This document shows positions 50,720 to 62,625 of a stretch of DNA of 64,000 bases, in pieces. Source of the stretch: Mastigamoeba balamuthi (taxonomy: Eukaryota; Evosea; Mastigamoebida; Mastigamoebidae); NCBI GenBank assembly GCA_902651635.1, contig CACRSC010001923.1:371401-435400 (forward strand), in the 5' to 3' direction. The notes under the pieces are model-generated. The model worked only from the letters and a program-made list of their open reading frames with translations, was not told where the DNA came from and ran no database searches. Position numbers and translations under genes: made by a program. How positions within the stretch are numbered: position 1 is the first letter of the stretch; every line of letters begins with the position of its first letter.

Positions 50720-53622
50720 TCATTGGGGGCTTTGAACAGGCTCTGCAGGCGACACGCTGCATATCTGCATGGGCACCGATCCGCTCATGGCGTACTCGAT
50801 GTCACTGTTCACATTGCTGTGCTCGATCGGCACTCCTGATATGTAAACAAGACCGTCTCCGTTGTACGCAGCAGCGGTTGCAGCTGCGCCACAGCTTCCG
50901 CTGGAGCCACTGGTCCCAGAGCCACCGGGCCTCTGCAGGTTCTCCGCGTTCACAGAGGTGATGGTGGCAATGATGTTCTGGTCGATGACAGTGGCGTCCA
51001 CAAACTGGTTGGGCCGTACAATGTCGATGGGGACGTTCAGTGGTCTTGGGCCATACTTCACCTTCCTCCTGCGATGATCCGAGTGTAGAGGTATTCAGAA
51101 GATGTCAAATGAGTGGGTGTGGGTATGAGTGTGATTTACGCGTAAAGGAGTGCGACGACCACTGCTCCCACCAGTATCAGCGACACGCCACCGCCGATGG
51201 AGGTCGAGAGGATCAGCGTCAACTTGGACTGCGGGCTGTCCGCCCGGCAGTGAATTGTTTCTGGGTGGTTTGCTGACCATCCGTGGAGGCACTGGCAGGT
51301 CTTGTTGTCGCAGCCATCGCCTCCGTCGCACGACTCGTTGAAGTCGATAATCCTGTTTCCGCAGCCTGTTGGGAAATCAGACCTTTTTGAGGGCCGTTGA
51401 GAGCAGGTTACCCATGCAGTCCACATGCCGCTCTCCATTCAGGGTGTAAGGCGAATGGCCTCTGAGGCACTTGCAGTCTTTGCCACAGAAGACACCAGAA
51501 TCGCATTCTTCGTTGCCAACTGTGCGACCATCGCCGCAGTCTGAGCAATAATAGTCAGGGTCACAGAGTAACGTGAGAGCGCGTGCGTTCAATGCAGTTC
51601 CGACTGAACGGAGTGGTGGGAATGAAGCCAGCCTGGCACTTGCACATTTTCAGATCGCATCCATATCCGCCGTCGCACTGCTCTGGCGATGCTGCGAACT
51701 GCTCTGTGTGGTTATTCCCGCACCCTGTGGATGTGTGAGGGGAGAGACACGTGATCTCAATGGCAAGAGCATTAGCTAGTTGTACCTGGGTTTATGCAGA
51801 TGCCCGTGTAGCTGCACGTCTGCTTTCCTTGGCAGTTAGCTACAATTGAAAAGTCATCGCAGCTCGGATCGTAGGCGCCACAGCCGCACGTGCAGGTCTC
51901 CCTAGAGTTGTAGTCGGTCACGGGGCACTTCGAAAGATCCCAGCCCGCGGGTACTGCGGTGCATTAGTCAGATCTAAGGTGGGAACAATCCTCCTGCGCC
52001 TCACCTGCACAGTGGCCGGCGATACACTGGAAGTTGTTGGAGCACGTTGTTGGGAGACTCTTGTCCGCGCAATCGGGGTCTATTGAGCCACACTCGCAGT
52101 TGCAGACAGTCCCGTCGGCGTAGCTCTCGTTCCCGCACTTCCAGCCATCTGAAAAGATCGCCACGGTGACTTCGTAGTGCGGAGCGCTAGTATTGTGTAT
52201 GGCACCTTCACAGTGTGCTGCCAGTTCTGCCGAGCTTCTGTTTTTGTTCATTTTGCAGGCAGGGTGCGCGTACGAGGACGTGCAGACCGAGACGTTCTGG
52301 AAGAGGTCCCAGCAGTCGGGGTCTGAGATGCCGGGGCACTCGCACTGGCACCCGTCGTACGCCCAGTAGCTGTCCGTGCTGCACCCAGGGCTGCCAGCCC
52401 AAGGCACAACTGAGGCCCGGGAATGCTATGTGAGTGAGCGCGAGGGAAGGGCCGCAGGGGGAGACGCACCGACGCAGGTGCCGGACTGGTCGCAGATGGC
52501 GTTGGGGTCTGCGCAGTCGGGGCTCGTCTGGTTGTGCGTGCAGTCGATGTCCCACTCCCCACAGTCGCAGTTGCACACACCATCTCCGTACTTGTCCGCC
52601 GCGCACCGGGTCCATGAAGGCGGAACTTTCTTCTCTGTATGGGAGTCCGCCATGGAAGTCAGAGGCCGAGAGACTCGCCGTGCTCACTCGAGTCGAGCGC
52701 GTGGCCCGTGGTGCGCAGGACGATGGCCCTCGTGGGACTGCTCCTCCTGTTGTCGCCGTAGACCTGCTTCCAGATGTAGTTGTCGGCGTTCCACACGAGG
52801 CGTATGGGCCTGGAGGGGTCTCGCATTGTCGCTATACCGACCTTCCTGCACGCCCAGTACTCGACCCCGACGTACACCCCTCTCCGCCACGCAACTGCAG
52901 GAGCGTCAGCGGCAGGGCGGCACGAAAGAGCTGGGAACGCTCACTCATGGGCAGCTCTGGTTGTGTGAAGGGGACTGTGACCCAGTGGGGCTGGGGGGTC
53001 TCGCCCATGGGCCACGAGGCCTCGAAGGAGTAGTGATACTGCAGCCTGCCCGGCCGCAGGAGGTCCGACTGCCTGTCGGCGAGCACCGACCAGATTGACA
53101 CCTCGCCGTGCACGTGGAAGACGGCCCGTGCGCGCTGCTCGGGGGTCAGGGCCGAGGCGTTGGCGACAGTCGACTCGCCCACTAAGAGCATGCAGACGCT
53201 GTCGTACACGAACGGCACCTCGGGGGGCGTGAACAGCATCGCCCACGTGGCCTGCGTGATCTCGTTGGGCGAGTCCACTTGTGCGCGAGCGGGAGGGCGG
53301 GGTATGCCCACACCGGTCAGAGAGAAGAAGCAACGGATGTCAAACAGCCAGCACGGCCGAGGCAGTGGCCCCCACGGTTTCAATTCAGCTGGTCCCTCAC
53401 GCCAGCCTGGGGACAGTGCGTGCAGGCAGAGGGGGGGACACTCGCACATGCGCATAGCACGCGGGAGTCGGCGTTGTTGTTGTAGATGCAGATGGAATCC
53501 CACGAGTAGGCCGGGCTGGTGTCGTCGTACGACTCGCCACCCTCGCACTGCCCCTGCCCGCCAGCCGTCAGAGACAGCAGCAGCAGGGCCATCGCCAGTG
53601 ACGCCAGGAGTATGCCGCGCAT
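50720..53622 (-). CDS. Type I Cys-rich receptor-like membrane protein, paralogue 1
   Basis: Eleven exons (53622-53448, 53277-52945, 52894-52688, 52634-52470, 52409-52206, 52148-52005, 51953-51786, 51724-51587, 51540-51412, 51365-51140, 51068-50720) give 745 aa with all phases closing. A signal peptide (LAMALLLLSLTAGGQGQ) is followed by an extracellular region with a non-Cys domain (RAVFHVHGEVSIWSVLADRQ). Cys modules follow, such as YGDGVCNCDCGEWDIDC, CECGSIDPDC and CGDGRTVGNEECDSGVFC. One membrane helix precedes a 115-aa tail (YGPRPLNVPIDIVRPNQFVD). The layout suggests surface recognition or adhesion (inference). Intron 8 has a GC donor, shared with paralogue 2. Confidence 0.85.
50727..51072 (-). 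repeat. 346-bp tract near-identical to 54255-54600
   Basis: The last exon of paralogue 1 matches that of paralogue 2 at constant offset 3528 without indels. I see one difference (51017 T versus 54545 C). Other exons of the pair differ by 10% or more, so this tract was homogenised recently. Confidence 0.85.
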
Positions 53623-54247
53623 GGTGTGCGTGTGTGTCGTGGGTCCCACTGTCGGCACAGTGCGCTGGGGATACTGCGTGTTTGTTTTAGGTCTGTTCCC
53701 TAGCAGTTCTCTAAAAGTGAGGGGCATGAAAACCCCAGAGACCACCCAATTGTTAATTCTGAGATCCCTCTCAACCCCGCACTAAATCTTTCTTTCCCCC
53801 TTCTCCTCCCCCTGGCAGAGAGACACGCCGGTGCAAGAATTTCCTCCACATGTGTGCTGTTCTCACAAGACGGATTGCTCAACAACCGCCTATGAGGTGC
53901 TTATTTGTGGAGGCCTTCCCACGAGGGGAGGAGACCCTCGGGCTTCATGTCTCAATGGCTTCATCGATTGTGCTACGAAGCCGTATCAGATCAGCCCTAT
54001 GGCGAAGGGCATAGCTTGGCCCCGATTTGTCGACCGATTCAGGGTTTGGGTCGTTAGATGTGGCCGTCTGCGAGAACAGCGAAGGCGACAGCGCCGAATG
54101 AGAAAAGGAAAGGGACGCCGGATTCGCCTCCGCAGATAGGCGACAAGGAGCCTCTTTCTAGCCACAAGATGGAACTAGTTATCGCGAGAAGGGTTCTGTT
54201 GGTGTGCTTGATTGAATGGTGTTTCGGTCCGGTAATGTACAATAGAT
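53623..54247. other. Intergenic region between the tandem membrane-protein genes
   Basis: This 625-bp stretch is upstream of paralogue 1 and downstream of paralogue 2. It is less GC-rich than the genes. No ORF with support and no RNA gene is seen; it presumably holds the promoter of paralogue 1. Confidence 0.5.
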
Positions 54248-57140
54248 TCAATGAGGGCTTTGAACAGGCTCTGCAGGCGACACGCTGCATATCTGCATGG
54301 GCACCGATCCGCTCATGGCGTACTCGATGTCACTGTTCACATTGCTGTGCTCGATCGGCACTCCTGATATGTAAACAAGACCGTCTCCGTTGTACGCAGC
54401 AGCGGTTGCAGCTGCGCCACAGCTTCCGCTGGAGCCACTGGTCCCAGAGCCACCGGGCCTCTGCAGGTTCTCCGCGTTCACAGAGGTGATGGTGGCAATG
54501 ATGTTCTGGTCGATGACAGTGGCGTCCACAAACTGGTTGGGCCGCACAATGTCGATGGGGACGTTCAGTGGTCTTGGGCCATACTTCACCTTCCTCCTGC
54601 ATAAAGGGTAATTGTGAATGATGGTCACATGCTGAGTGTACGAACGCGTAAAGGAGTGCAACGACCACTGCTGCCACAAGAATCAGCGACACGCCACCGC
54701 CGATGGAGGTCGAGAGGATCAACGTCAACTTGGACTGCGGGCTGTCCACCCGGCAGTCTTTTGTTGCGGGCTGGTTTGCTGACCAGCCAGGGAGGCACTT
54801 GCAGGTCATATTCTCGCAGCCATCTCCTCCGTCGCACGACTCGTTGAAGTCAATGTGATCGTTCCCGCAGCCTGTTGGGCATTCAGATCGGCCTGAGGGC
54901 TTCGACGGTATTACCTGTGCAGTACGTTTGCCGATCTCCACCCCAGAATGAATAAGGTTCATGGCCCCTCAAGCACTTGCAGGTTTTAGTATCGCAAAAT
55001 ACTCCGGAATCGCATTCCTCGTTGCCCACCACAAAGTGATCGCCGCATACTGTGAATCAGCTTGTCAGATAAGCAGCCCAGTGTGGGGGCGTGCCTTCGA
55101 CACAGTTCTGGCTAAATGGGGTTGTCGGAGTGAATCCAGGCAGGCACTGGCAGGTGTCGTGATTGCATCCTGAACCGCCGTCGCATTGCTCTGCTCGCAG
55201 AGCAAACTGCTCTGTGTGGTTATTCCCGCATCCTGCACTAGTTTCAGAACAGTGGTGTCCAACGATGAAGTGAGTAGAGAGAAAATGCGAACCTGGGTTA
55301 ATGCAGGTGCCCGTGTAGCTGCACGTCTGCGTTCCTTGGCAGTTGGACACAACTACTGCGTCATCGCAACTGGGGTCGTAGGCGCCGCAGCCGCACGTGC
55401 ATATTCCTTTGCAGTTGTAGTCGGTCACAGGGCACTTCACGACATCCCACCCAGCGGGAACTTCGTGTGGAAAAGTCAGGAGAGTCTATGGTGGCAGACA
55501 GTCTTATTTGAGGGCCTCACCTGCACAGCGACCAGCGATACACTGGAAGTTGTTGGAGCACGTTGTGGGGAGGTTCTTGTCGGCACAGTCGGGGTCTATT
55601 GAGCCACACTCGCAGTCGCATACTGCCCCATCGCCGTAGCTCTTGCTCTCGCACTTCCAGCCATCTGAGACAGAATTACAATTGTGATTACTGACGATTC
55701 GTACCCTGGCAATGTGCTGCGAGTGCCGTCCAGCTTTTGTTCGCGTTGTCCATTCTGCAGGCGGGGTGCACGAACGTGGACGAGCAGACCGAGACGTTTT
55801 GGAAGAGGTCCCAGCAGTCGGGGTCTGAGATGCCGGGGCACTCGCACTGGCACCCGTCGTACGCCCAGTAGCTGTCCGTGCTGCACCCTGGGCTGCCAGC
55901 CCAAGGCACAACTGAGGCCCGGGAATGCTATGTGAGTGAGCGCGAGGGAGGGCCGCAGGGGGAGACGCACCGACGCAGGTGCCGGACTGGTCGCAGATGG
56001 CGTTGGGGTCTGTGCAGTCGGGACTCGTCTGGTTGTGTCTGCAGTCGACGTCCCACTCCCCGCATTCGCAGTTGCACACACCATCTCCGTACTTTGCCGC
56101 CGGGCACTCCGTCCACGTCTCTGGCACCTCTTTCTCTGGTTGCGGCCCGTCAGAGAATCGGAGCGGCGTCGGACAAGCTGATAGGAGGCGCACTCCAGTC
56201 GATCGCGTGGCCCGTGGTGCGCAGGACGATGGCCCTCGTGGGGCTGCTCTTCCTGGTGTCGCCGTAGACCTGCTTCCAGACGTAGTTATCGGCGTTCCAC
56301 ACGAGGTGTATTGGCCTCGTGGGGTCCCGCATCGTCGTCATCTCGACCTTCCTGCACGCCCAGTACTCGACCCCCACGTACACCCCCTTCTGCCACGCGA
56401 CTGCAGTGGGTCCGCCAGCTTAGCATCAGGGCGCCACGGGACGAGGAGAACCGCTCACTCATGGGGAACTTGGAGTTGTTGAAGACAACTGTGACCCAGT
56501 GGGGCTGGGGGGTCTCGCCCATGGGCCACGAGGCCTCGAAGCGGTAGAAGTACTGCCGCGTGCCCGGCCGCAGGTGGTCCGACTGCCTGTCGGCGACCAC
56601 CGGCCAGATGGAGACCTCGCCGTGCACGTGGAACACAGCCCGTGCCCGCTGCTCGGGGGTCAGGGCCGAGGCGTTGGCGACGGTCGACGCGCCCACGAAG
56701 CGCATGCAGACGCTGTCGTACCTGTACGGCACCGCTGGGGGCGTGAACAGCATCGCCCACTTGGCCTGCGTGATCTCGCTGGGCGAGTCCACTGCGTCGC
56801 AGGGAAGGGAGAGGCGGTTGCCCACACCGGTCAGAGAACGCCGCACTCGACTTGGCGCGAGTTGCAGTGGAGGTGTAGCCCCCACAGTTTCATTTCAGCT
56901 TTGGCCCCTCACACACCCAGCCCAGAGGGGAGGCGGGAGCGCTTGCTGTGAGGAGGGAGCACCTGCGCAGAGCGCGCGGGAGTCGGCGTTGTTGTTGTAG
57001 ATGCAGACGGAATCCCACGAGTAGGCGGGGCTGGTGTAGTCGTACGACTCGCCGCCCTCGCACTGCCCCTGCCCGCCAGCCGTCAGGGACAGCAGCAGCA
57101 GGGCCATCGCCAGTGACGCCGCGTGGGGTGTGCCTCGCAT
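54248..57140 (-). CDS. Type I Cys-rich receptor-like membrane protein, paralogue 2
   Basis: Eleven exons (57140-56963, 56791-56459, 56400-56194, 56135-55971, 55911-55705, 55664-55521, 55460-55293, 55232-55095, 55049-54915, 54871-54646, 54596-54248) give 749 aa. Order and phases are the same as in paralogue 1. Features are a signal peptide, FHVHGEVSIWPVVADRQ, YGDGVCNCECGEWDVDC, CGNNHTEQF, CDGGSGCNHDTCQCLPGF and a membrane helix (LILSTSIGGGVSLILVAAVV), then the shared cytoplasmic tail. The intron 8 donor is GC (GAAG|GCACGC), as in the sister gene. The intron 10 donor is GTTCGT where the sister has GTAAAT. A start at 57167 is also possible; Met57140 (MRGTPHAASLAMALL) aligns with the sister start. 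Confidence 0.87.
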
Positions 57141-57512
57141 GATGTGCTCTGATTGCCACTGACGCACAGTGCGCTGGGCTGTTGTGTTATATTCGGTTGG
57201 TGTCCTCTGAGTTCTTCAACAAGTGAGGAACAGACTGGGGGGAAACACACACCCCCATAGCGAATTCTGAGATCTCTCTCGACCCCGCACCTGCCTTTCT
57301 TTTCTCCTTCTTTTCTCACCTCCCTCCGCGCCCAGGAAGAGGCTTGCCACTGCCCGAAAACCCACACACACGTTTGGCGGACTCTCAAGACACATTGCTG
57401 TACAACCATCAGTGTTCAATTTGGTGTCTGCTTTCTGAGTGGCTGCGAGAGGAGGACCATCCGAACGCCTCGACCCTCGACGCAAAACCCCTCGATGGTA
57501 TGCAAAGGCAGG
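57141..57512. other. Intergenic region, no gene
   Basis: This stretch lies between the start of paralogue 2 and the 3' end of the next minus-strand gene. It contains a pyrimidine-rich run (57285-57330) but no frame with support. Confidence 0.5.
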
Positions 57513-59379
57513 TCACTTGAGCCAGAAGGCGCCCCACTCGTAGGGCATGGATGAGCCAGTCCAGTAGGGCTTTGCAGGGTAGCTTGACCCCGAGTTGCCT
57601 CCTCCCCAGAACGAGCCAGACCAGCAGCTCCAGTACCACCACGGCGCGCCACCGTAAAACGTGGAGCAGCTCCCCTGGAACGTGTCGTGGTCCACGTCCC
57701 TGGTGGAGAGGGGCCGGTTGTTCCCATCACTGTATATGCCCGGCAGCACCTGCCCTGGTTCTTGCTGCCGGAAGGAGGGAGGAGCAGGGCCCCAACACCC
57801 ATCAATTGTCTCTCTATGTCTCTCATCGGAGCTGGAATCAGCGTACGCGGGGGTTGGACAAGTGGATGGCGTAGTTGTCTGCCTCGCCCAAAGTGAAGTC
57901 AAGAAGCGTCTGCTTCTCAAGGGTATGGGGGGACGACCCTATCTGGAGAAGCACAGTGGTGCCGATCGACTGCCAGTACCTGACGCCCAGCCAGTAGTCA
58001 AAGCTCAGGAGCCCGTAGACCAGCTCTCCCTGGATGTTCGCGGTCCAGACGGCCTCGTACCAGTTGGGCGTGGGTTCGATCGGCCACTGGCTGTTGAGGA
58101 TGGCCAGCGTCCAGCCGCCCGGGCTCCCGTCGAGGAACCGTGTGGTCATGTCGCACCACGTCTTCAGCACGTTCCCGAGGACCTGGATCCTGTACGCCCC
58201 GTCGCCCGTGTCCCCCGCGTAGACGAACCCGCTGGCCAATGGCCTGATGTACTGCTCGCACGATGCGGCGAATGTGCCGTCGCTCCACTGGCGGTACCCG
58301 TCGCCTGCGAGCCGGATAGTGCTCACGTCTGAGCACACACCCAATGCGCACGTGCCGGACTGGCAGTCGGTCCCGACAGCGCACGCCCTGCCCGAGGCGC
58401 ACTTGGGGCAGGAGGCTCCACCGCAGTCGACGTCCGTCTCCTGGCCATTCTTCGCCTGGTCGGTGCACGACGCTGCGCAGAGGGACAGACCGCCCTTTCA
58501 TGAGGAGGGCCGGGCGGGCAGTGGAGGCGGACCTGAAGTGCACATGCCCCCTGAGCAGACGCTGCTCGTGCAGTCAGCTCCCACGGCGCAGTGCCTCCCT
58601 TCGGCGCACTGCGGGCACGGCCCTCCGCAGTCGACGTCGGTCTCGGCCCCGTCCCTCGCCCCGTCGTCGCAGGACGACACGACGCACACGCCGCCGATGC
58701 ACGCCCTACTCTCGCAGTCGTCGCCTGCAGCGCAGGCCCTGCCGTTGGAGCACCTGGCGCACTGCCCCCCGCCGCAGTCGACGTCGGTCTCGGCCCCGTT
58801 CCTGATGCCGTCGATGCACGTCGGGTGCGCGCACGTGCCGTTAACTGCGGGGTCTGGCGACGACCGGCACACCCCCGAGGCGCAGTCGGAGCCGTAGTGG
58901 CAGTGGTCGCCGTCGGGGCAGAGGCCGCAGCCACCCGAGCCCCCGCAGTCGACGCCCGTCTCGCCGCCGTTGCGGACGCCGTCGTCGCAGCTCGCCGACT
59001 CGCAGATGCCGATGTCCTCCGCGCAGACGCCCGTCGAGCACTCGGCGCCCTCGGAGCACGCCAGGGCGTCGCGCCACGCCTCGAGCGCCTGCAGGCGGGC
59101 CACTGCCGAGACGAGGTCTGCGCGCAGCTGGGCCGTCTGGCCCTCGAGGGCTTCCAGCCTTCCCGGGATCCCCGCTACCTGCGAGCGCACCTCAGCGACC
59201 GCAGTCTGAAGGGCTGCCACGCTGGCCGGCAGACCGCTGAGCAGGGCGACGCTGGCCTCGAGGGCCGTGAGGCGGCCGGGTATCCCCTGTGAGTCCGGAG
59301 CTGTGCGACGCTCGCTGGTCGGCGGCGGAGACTGGGCAACCGCGAGTATGACCAGCAACAGCACGTGGGTGCAGTGCAT
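57513..59379 (-). CDS. Secreted coiled-coil / DVDCGG-repeat / fibrinogen-like protein, compact paralogue
   Basis: Three exons (59379-58533, 58472-57847, 57764-57513) give 574 aa. A signal peptide (MHCTHVLLLVILAVAQS) is followed by a long coiled coil (RLEALEGQTAQLRADLVSAV) and about five Cys units (DGIRNGAETDVDCGGGQC and variants). The C-terminal fibrinogen-like domain has GYRQWSDGTFAASCEQYI, GGWTLAILNSQ, RPLSTRDVDHD and WWYWSCWSGSFWGGG. Intron positions equal those of the gene at 26958-30478, which differs mainly by expansion of the Cys array. The structure recalls ficolin/tenascin-type oligomeric lectins (inference). Confidence 0.88.
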
Positions 59380-60830
59380 GGAGAGAGCAGCGGTGATGGC
59401 TAGGAGGAGTCCTGATCGCAAGTGGCTCTCGACTGCCAGTAGAAATGTGAGAAATGGAGGGGAGCAGAGGCAGCGATGTGCGTCACTGCAAATGCGGCGG
59501 TGGTCGTGCTGCCCTGTGACGTTCGGAAATGCCGTTGGCGAGGGCCGTCCGCTGAGGGGTCAGAAATGCCTCGGAAACCCCGAAGTTGCCTGTATTGCTG
59601 GGCGTAGTGGAACCAGTGCGCATGGCCGGCTGTCCTGGGCGGCCTTGGGCTCGGTTCGGACATTAGCGGGGCTGCTTTTACGCCGAACGGTGTTTTTACC
59701 CCGAACACCCAAAAACGGACAGAAAACGGGCGGGGCAGCAGACTGGGCGCTCTTGCCACCCCACGGGGCGGTCAGGGAGGGGATACACTCTACTTGCATG
59801 TGCGAATCTTGTGTAGAAGCGGCCGTTCACGCCGAGGCAGAAGCTACGTGCAGAGCTTACTGACTGTGAGATACAGTCCCTGTGAGATCGGGCCACCCTG
59901 GCCAGCCGGGCTGAGAGGCTGTATGCTGTATCCACCTGAGCTCTTATTTCGGAGGTTCTCGCATCCACGGACGAGAACAAATAGGCCTTGACGGAGGCCC
60001 GTATGTACAGACAGCTTTCAGACTGCAACTGCCGGGCGGCTTTTACCAGGTCTGTTCCTCGGAGAAAAGATGGGCTGAGGGCCTGGATGGAAATTAGAGG
60101 GTACTCAGAAGAACACACCGGTTGTGGCTCTTCCTCGCAACCCACACTGTGATGTGCCAGTCCGAGCAGGGGGCCTCGAGTGACCCCGCCACGCCGCTCT
60201 CTCCTCGGTGGGGACGCGGTGCTGCAGTGCCCTTCTGTCACCCGTCCGGATTCGGTCAGTTCGTGAATGAACACCGGAACCGGGAGGTATGACTGTGTGA
60301 AGAAATGCGAGGCCCCATCGGCTTCCTCTCGGTCTCGCCCTTGCTCGCTTCCCTGACAGAAGCTGAGCCGGGACGTGGGCTTGCCGCGCTCCCGCTGGCC
60401 CGCGAGGCTTTCACGCGCCGCCCCTTCTCGGTGATCGCTGTGTTGTGTTTTCAAGTTCATTGGTTTGTTCTGTCTGCGTTCCTCTGTTTTGCTGGTGAAA
60501 ATGCGGCCGCAAGCGGGCAAATGCAGCCCCCGGCCGACACGCGCAACATGCCGGGGCCGGCAGGCCGCGAGAAATGCGAGCGCCCTCGGGTTCTCAGAAA
60601 AAGAGCGGACAACGCACAACCGCGCCGCGGACGTCTTCCGTCGCTTCTCTGCGAGTTTTCCTTCTTTTCCGCCCCCCGCCCCCCCTGTCAAAACGGGCAG
60701 CGACGTCAGCACTCCTCTCTTTTCCTTTGCTCGATCACTCGAGTTTACAACCACTCAGGCACCCAAGCCGCACCACCACCAGTGCAGCACCCCATCTCCT
60801 CATCTCGCAAGACAAAAAACAAACCGCACG
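59380..60830. other. Intergenic stretch, no supported gene
   Basis: This 1.45-kb region lies between divergently placed genes. Long frames on the minus strand (59696-60754) and plus strand (60305 onward) have no paralogue, domain or splice logic and look like GC-driven chance frames. The part near 60700-60830 is presumably the 5' leader of aspartate kinase 2. Confidence 0.5.
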
Positions 60831-62523
60831 ATGGCAGCCAGCATCCGCACCGCAGAGGCAGAGACCCAGCAGCTCGACACGACGAGCCGCGCCGTGGCCG
60901 AGAGCAACAACCGCAACGCAGAGGCGGGGGCGCAGGGGCCGAGGGGGACGCTGGTGATGAAGTTCGGGGGCACGTCCGTGGGCACCGCAGAGGCCGTCCG
61001 CCAGTCGACCGCCATCGTCGTCGCCGAGCGCTCGCGCTGGGCCCGCGTCGTCGTCGTCGCCTCGGCCCTCGCCGGCGTCACCAACGCGCTGCTGGCGAGC
61101 GCCACGCAGGCCGCAGCCGGCGACGACCGCTCCCACGTCAGCGCAGCAGCGAAGCTCCGCGCCGACCACGCGGCCATCGTCGACGCCCTCGTGCCCTGCC
61201 CCGACGCGAGACTCGTCCGCCGGACCCTCCCCCGCGCCCCCGGGGCCCCCGCGCGGCTCCAGCGAGGGCGGGCGATGCGAACCCAGCGAGCGCGCGGAGG
61301 GCCCCCCCCCTGTTGCATCTTTCCTGCATCTTTCCCGCAGTTTTCTCAAGCGTTGATAATGACGTGGGCCGTTCCACCGTTAGGAGGTCGCCCGCGAGGT
61401 CGAGGCGCTCGCCGGCGAGTTCTCGCACCTCTGCCACGCGGTCCGCATCCTCGGGGAGGCGTCGCCGCGGGCGCTGGACGCCGTCGCGGGCCTGGGCGAG
61501 CGGATGAGCGTCCGCGTGCTCGCCGCCGTGCTGCGCGCGCTGGGCGTCCCCGCCGTCGCCGTCGACGCCACGGACCTCATCGTCACCGACGACGCCTTCA
61601 TGTCTGCGCACCCGGACCTCGCTGCCACGCGCGCGCGGACGCAGGCCGTCGTGCTGCCGCTGCTCCGCGACGGCCGCGTGCCCGTCGTGACGGGGTTCAT
61701 CGGGGCGACGCCCGACGGCGCCATGACGACGCTGGGACGCGGCGGCGGCGACTACTCGGCGGCCATCGTCGCGGCGGCGCTGCCGGCCGACGAGATGTGG
61801 GACTGGACCGACGTCGACGGCGTGATGACGTGCGACCCGCGCGTCGTCAAGCAGGCGCGGACCATCGCGGAGCTGTCGGAGCGCGAGGTGGCCGAGCTGG
61901 CCTACTTCGGGGCCAAGGTGCTGCACCCCATGACCATCCGCCCCGTCGTCGACGCCGGCATCGCCCTCCGCGTCTGCAACACCTTCAACCCGCAGCACCC
62001 GGGCACCCGCATCGTCCCGCACTGCGCCCTCAGCCCCTCCTGTAGTGGCTGCTGTAGGGTCAAGTCGGTGACGGCAGCGGGCGAGCAGCGCGTCGTCAGG
62101 GTCCAGGGCCGCGGCGTCCTGCAGGCGCCGGCCGTCCTGGCGCGGACGTTCGGGGCCGTGGCGACGACGGGGGCCAGCGTGCAGCTCGTGACGCAGTCGT
62201 CGGCGGAGCAGTCGGTGCTCTTCACGGTCCCCGCGGCCTGCGCGCCCGCCGTCGTCGCCCGCCTCGAGGAGGCCTTTGCCCGCGAGCTGCAGCGCGGCGA
62301 CGTCGAGCGCGTCTGGGCCAGCGGGCCCGTCGCCACCGTGACGGCCGTCGGCGAGGGGCTCGTCAGCACGCCGGGCGTCGGGGCGCGCCTGCTGGCCGCG
62401 CTCGCGGGCCGCGGCATCAACGTGCTGGCCATCGCCCAGGGCTCGAGCGACGTGTCGGTCAGCGTCGTCGTCGACGGCGCCAGGACGCTCGAGGCGCTCG
62501 AGGCCATCCACGGACTCATCTGA
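60831..62523 (+). CDS. Aspartate kinase, paralogue 2
   Basis: Two exons (60831-61214 and 61384-62523) encode 507 aa. The first roughly 38 residues are a polar extension absent from paralogue 1. The kinase core follows: KFGGTSVG (Lys44), TDLIVTDDAFMSAHP, GFIGATPDGAMTTLGRGGGD, WTDVDGVMTCDPR, YFGAKVLHPM. Two ACT repeats follow (GASVQLVTQ, INVLAIAQGSSDVSVSVVV). The intron interrupts the same codon boundary as in paralogue 1 (…ARL | EVAREVEAL) but is not a multiple of three. A short Cys insert (SPSCSGCCRV) lies just before the first ACT domain where paralogue 1 has VRNCSI. Different regulatory regions suggest the two enzymes answer to different end products (inference). Confidence 0.92.
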
Positions 62524-62578
62524 GAAACTGTGCCCCTGAGGACTCTGGTCTGTATGAGGACTCTGTGCCCTGAGGGAC

Positions 62579-62625
62579 TCGTGTGTGTGTGTGTGTGCGT
62601 GTGTGCGCCCGTGTGTGCTGTGTGT
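62579..62625. repeat. GT-rich microsatellite
   Basis: This impure (GT)n run with GC interruptions lies directly after aspartate kinase 2. Confidence 0.8.

Noticed and set aside
59696-60754. 352-codon minus-strand frame upstream of aspartate kinase 2
   Set aside because: No paralogue, domain, signal peptide or splice context; composition is typical of chance frames in GC-rich intergenic DNA.
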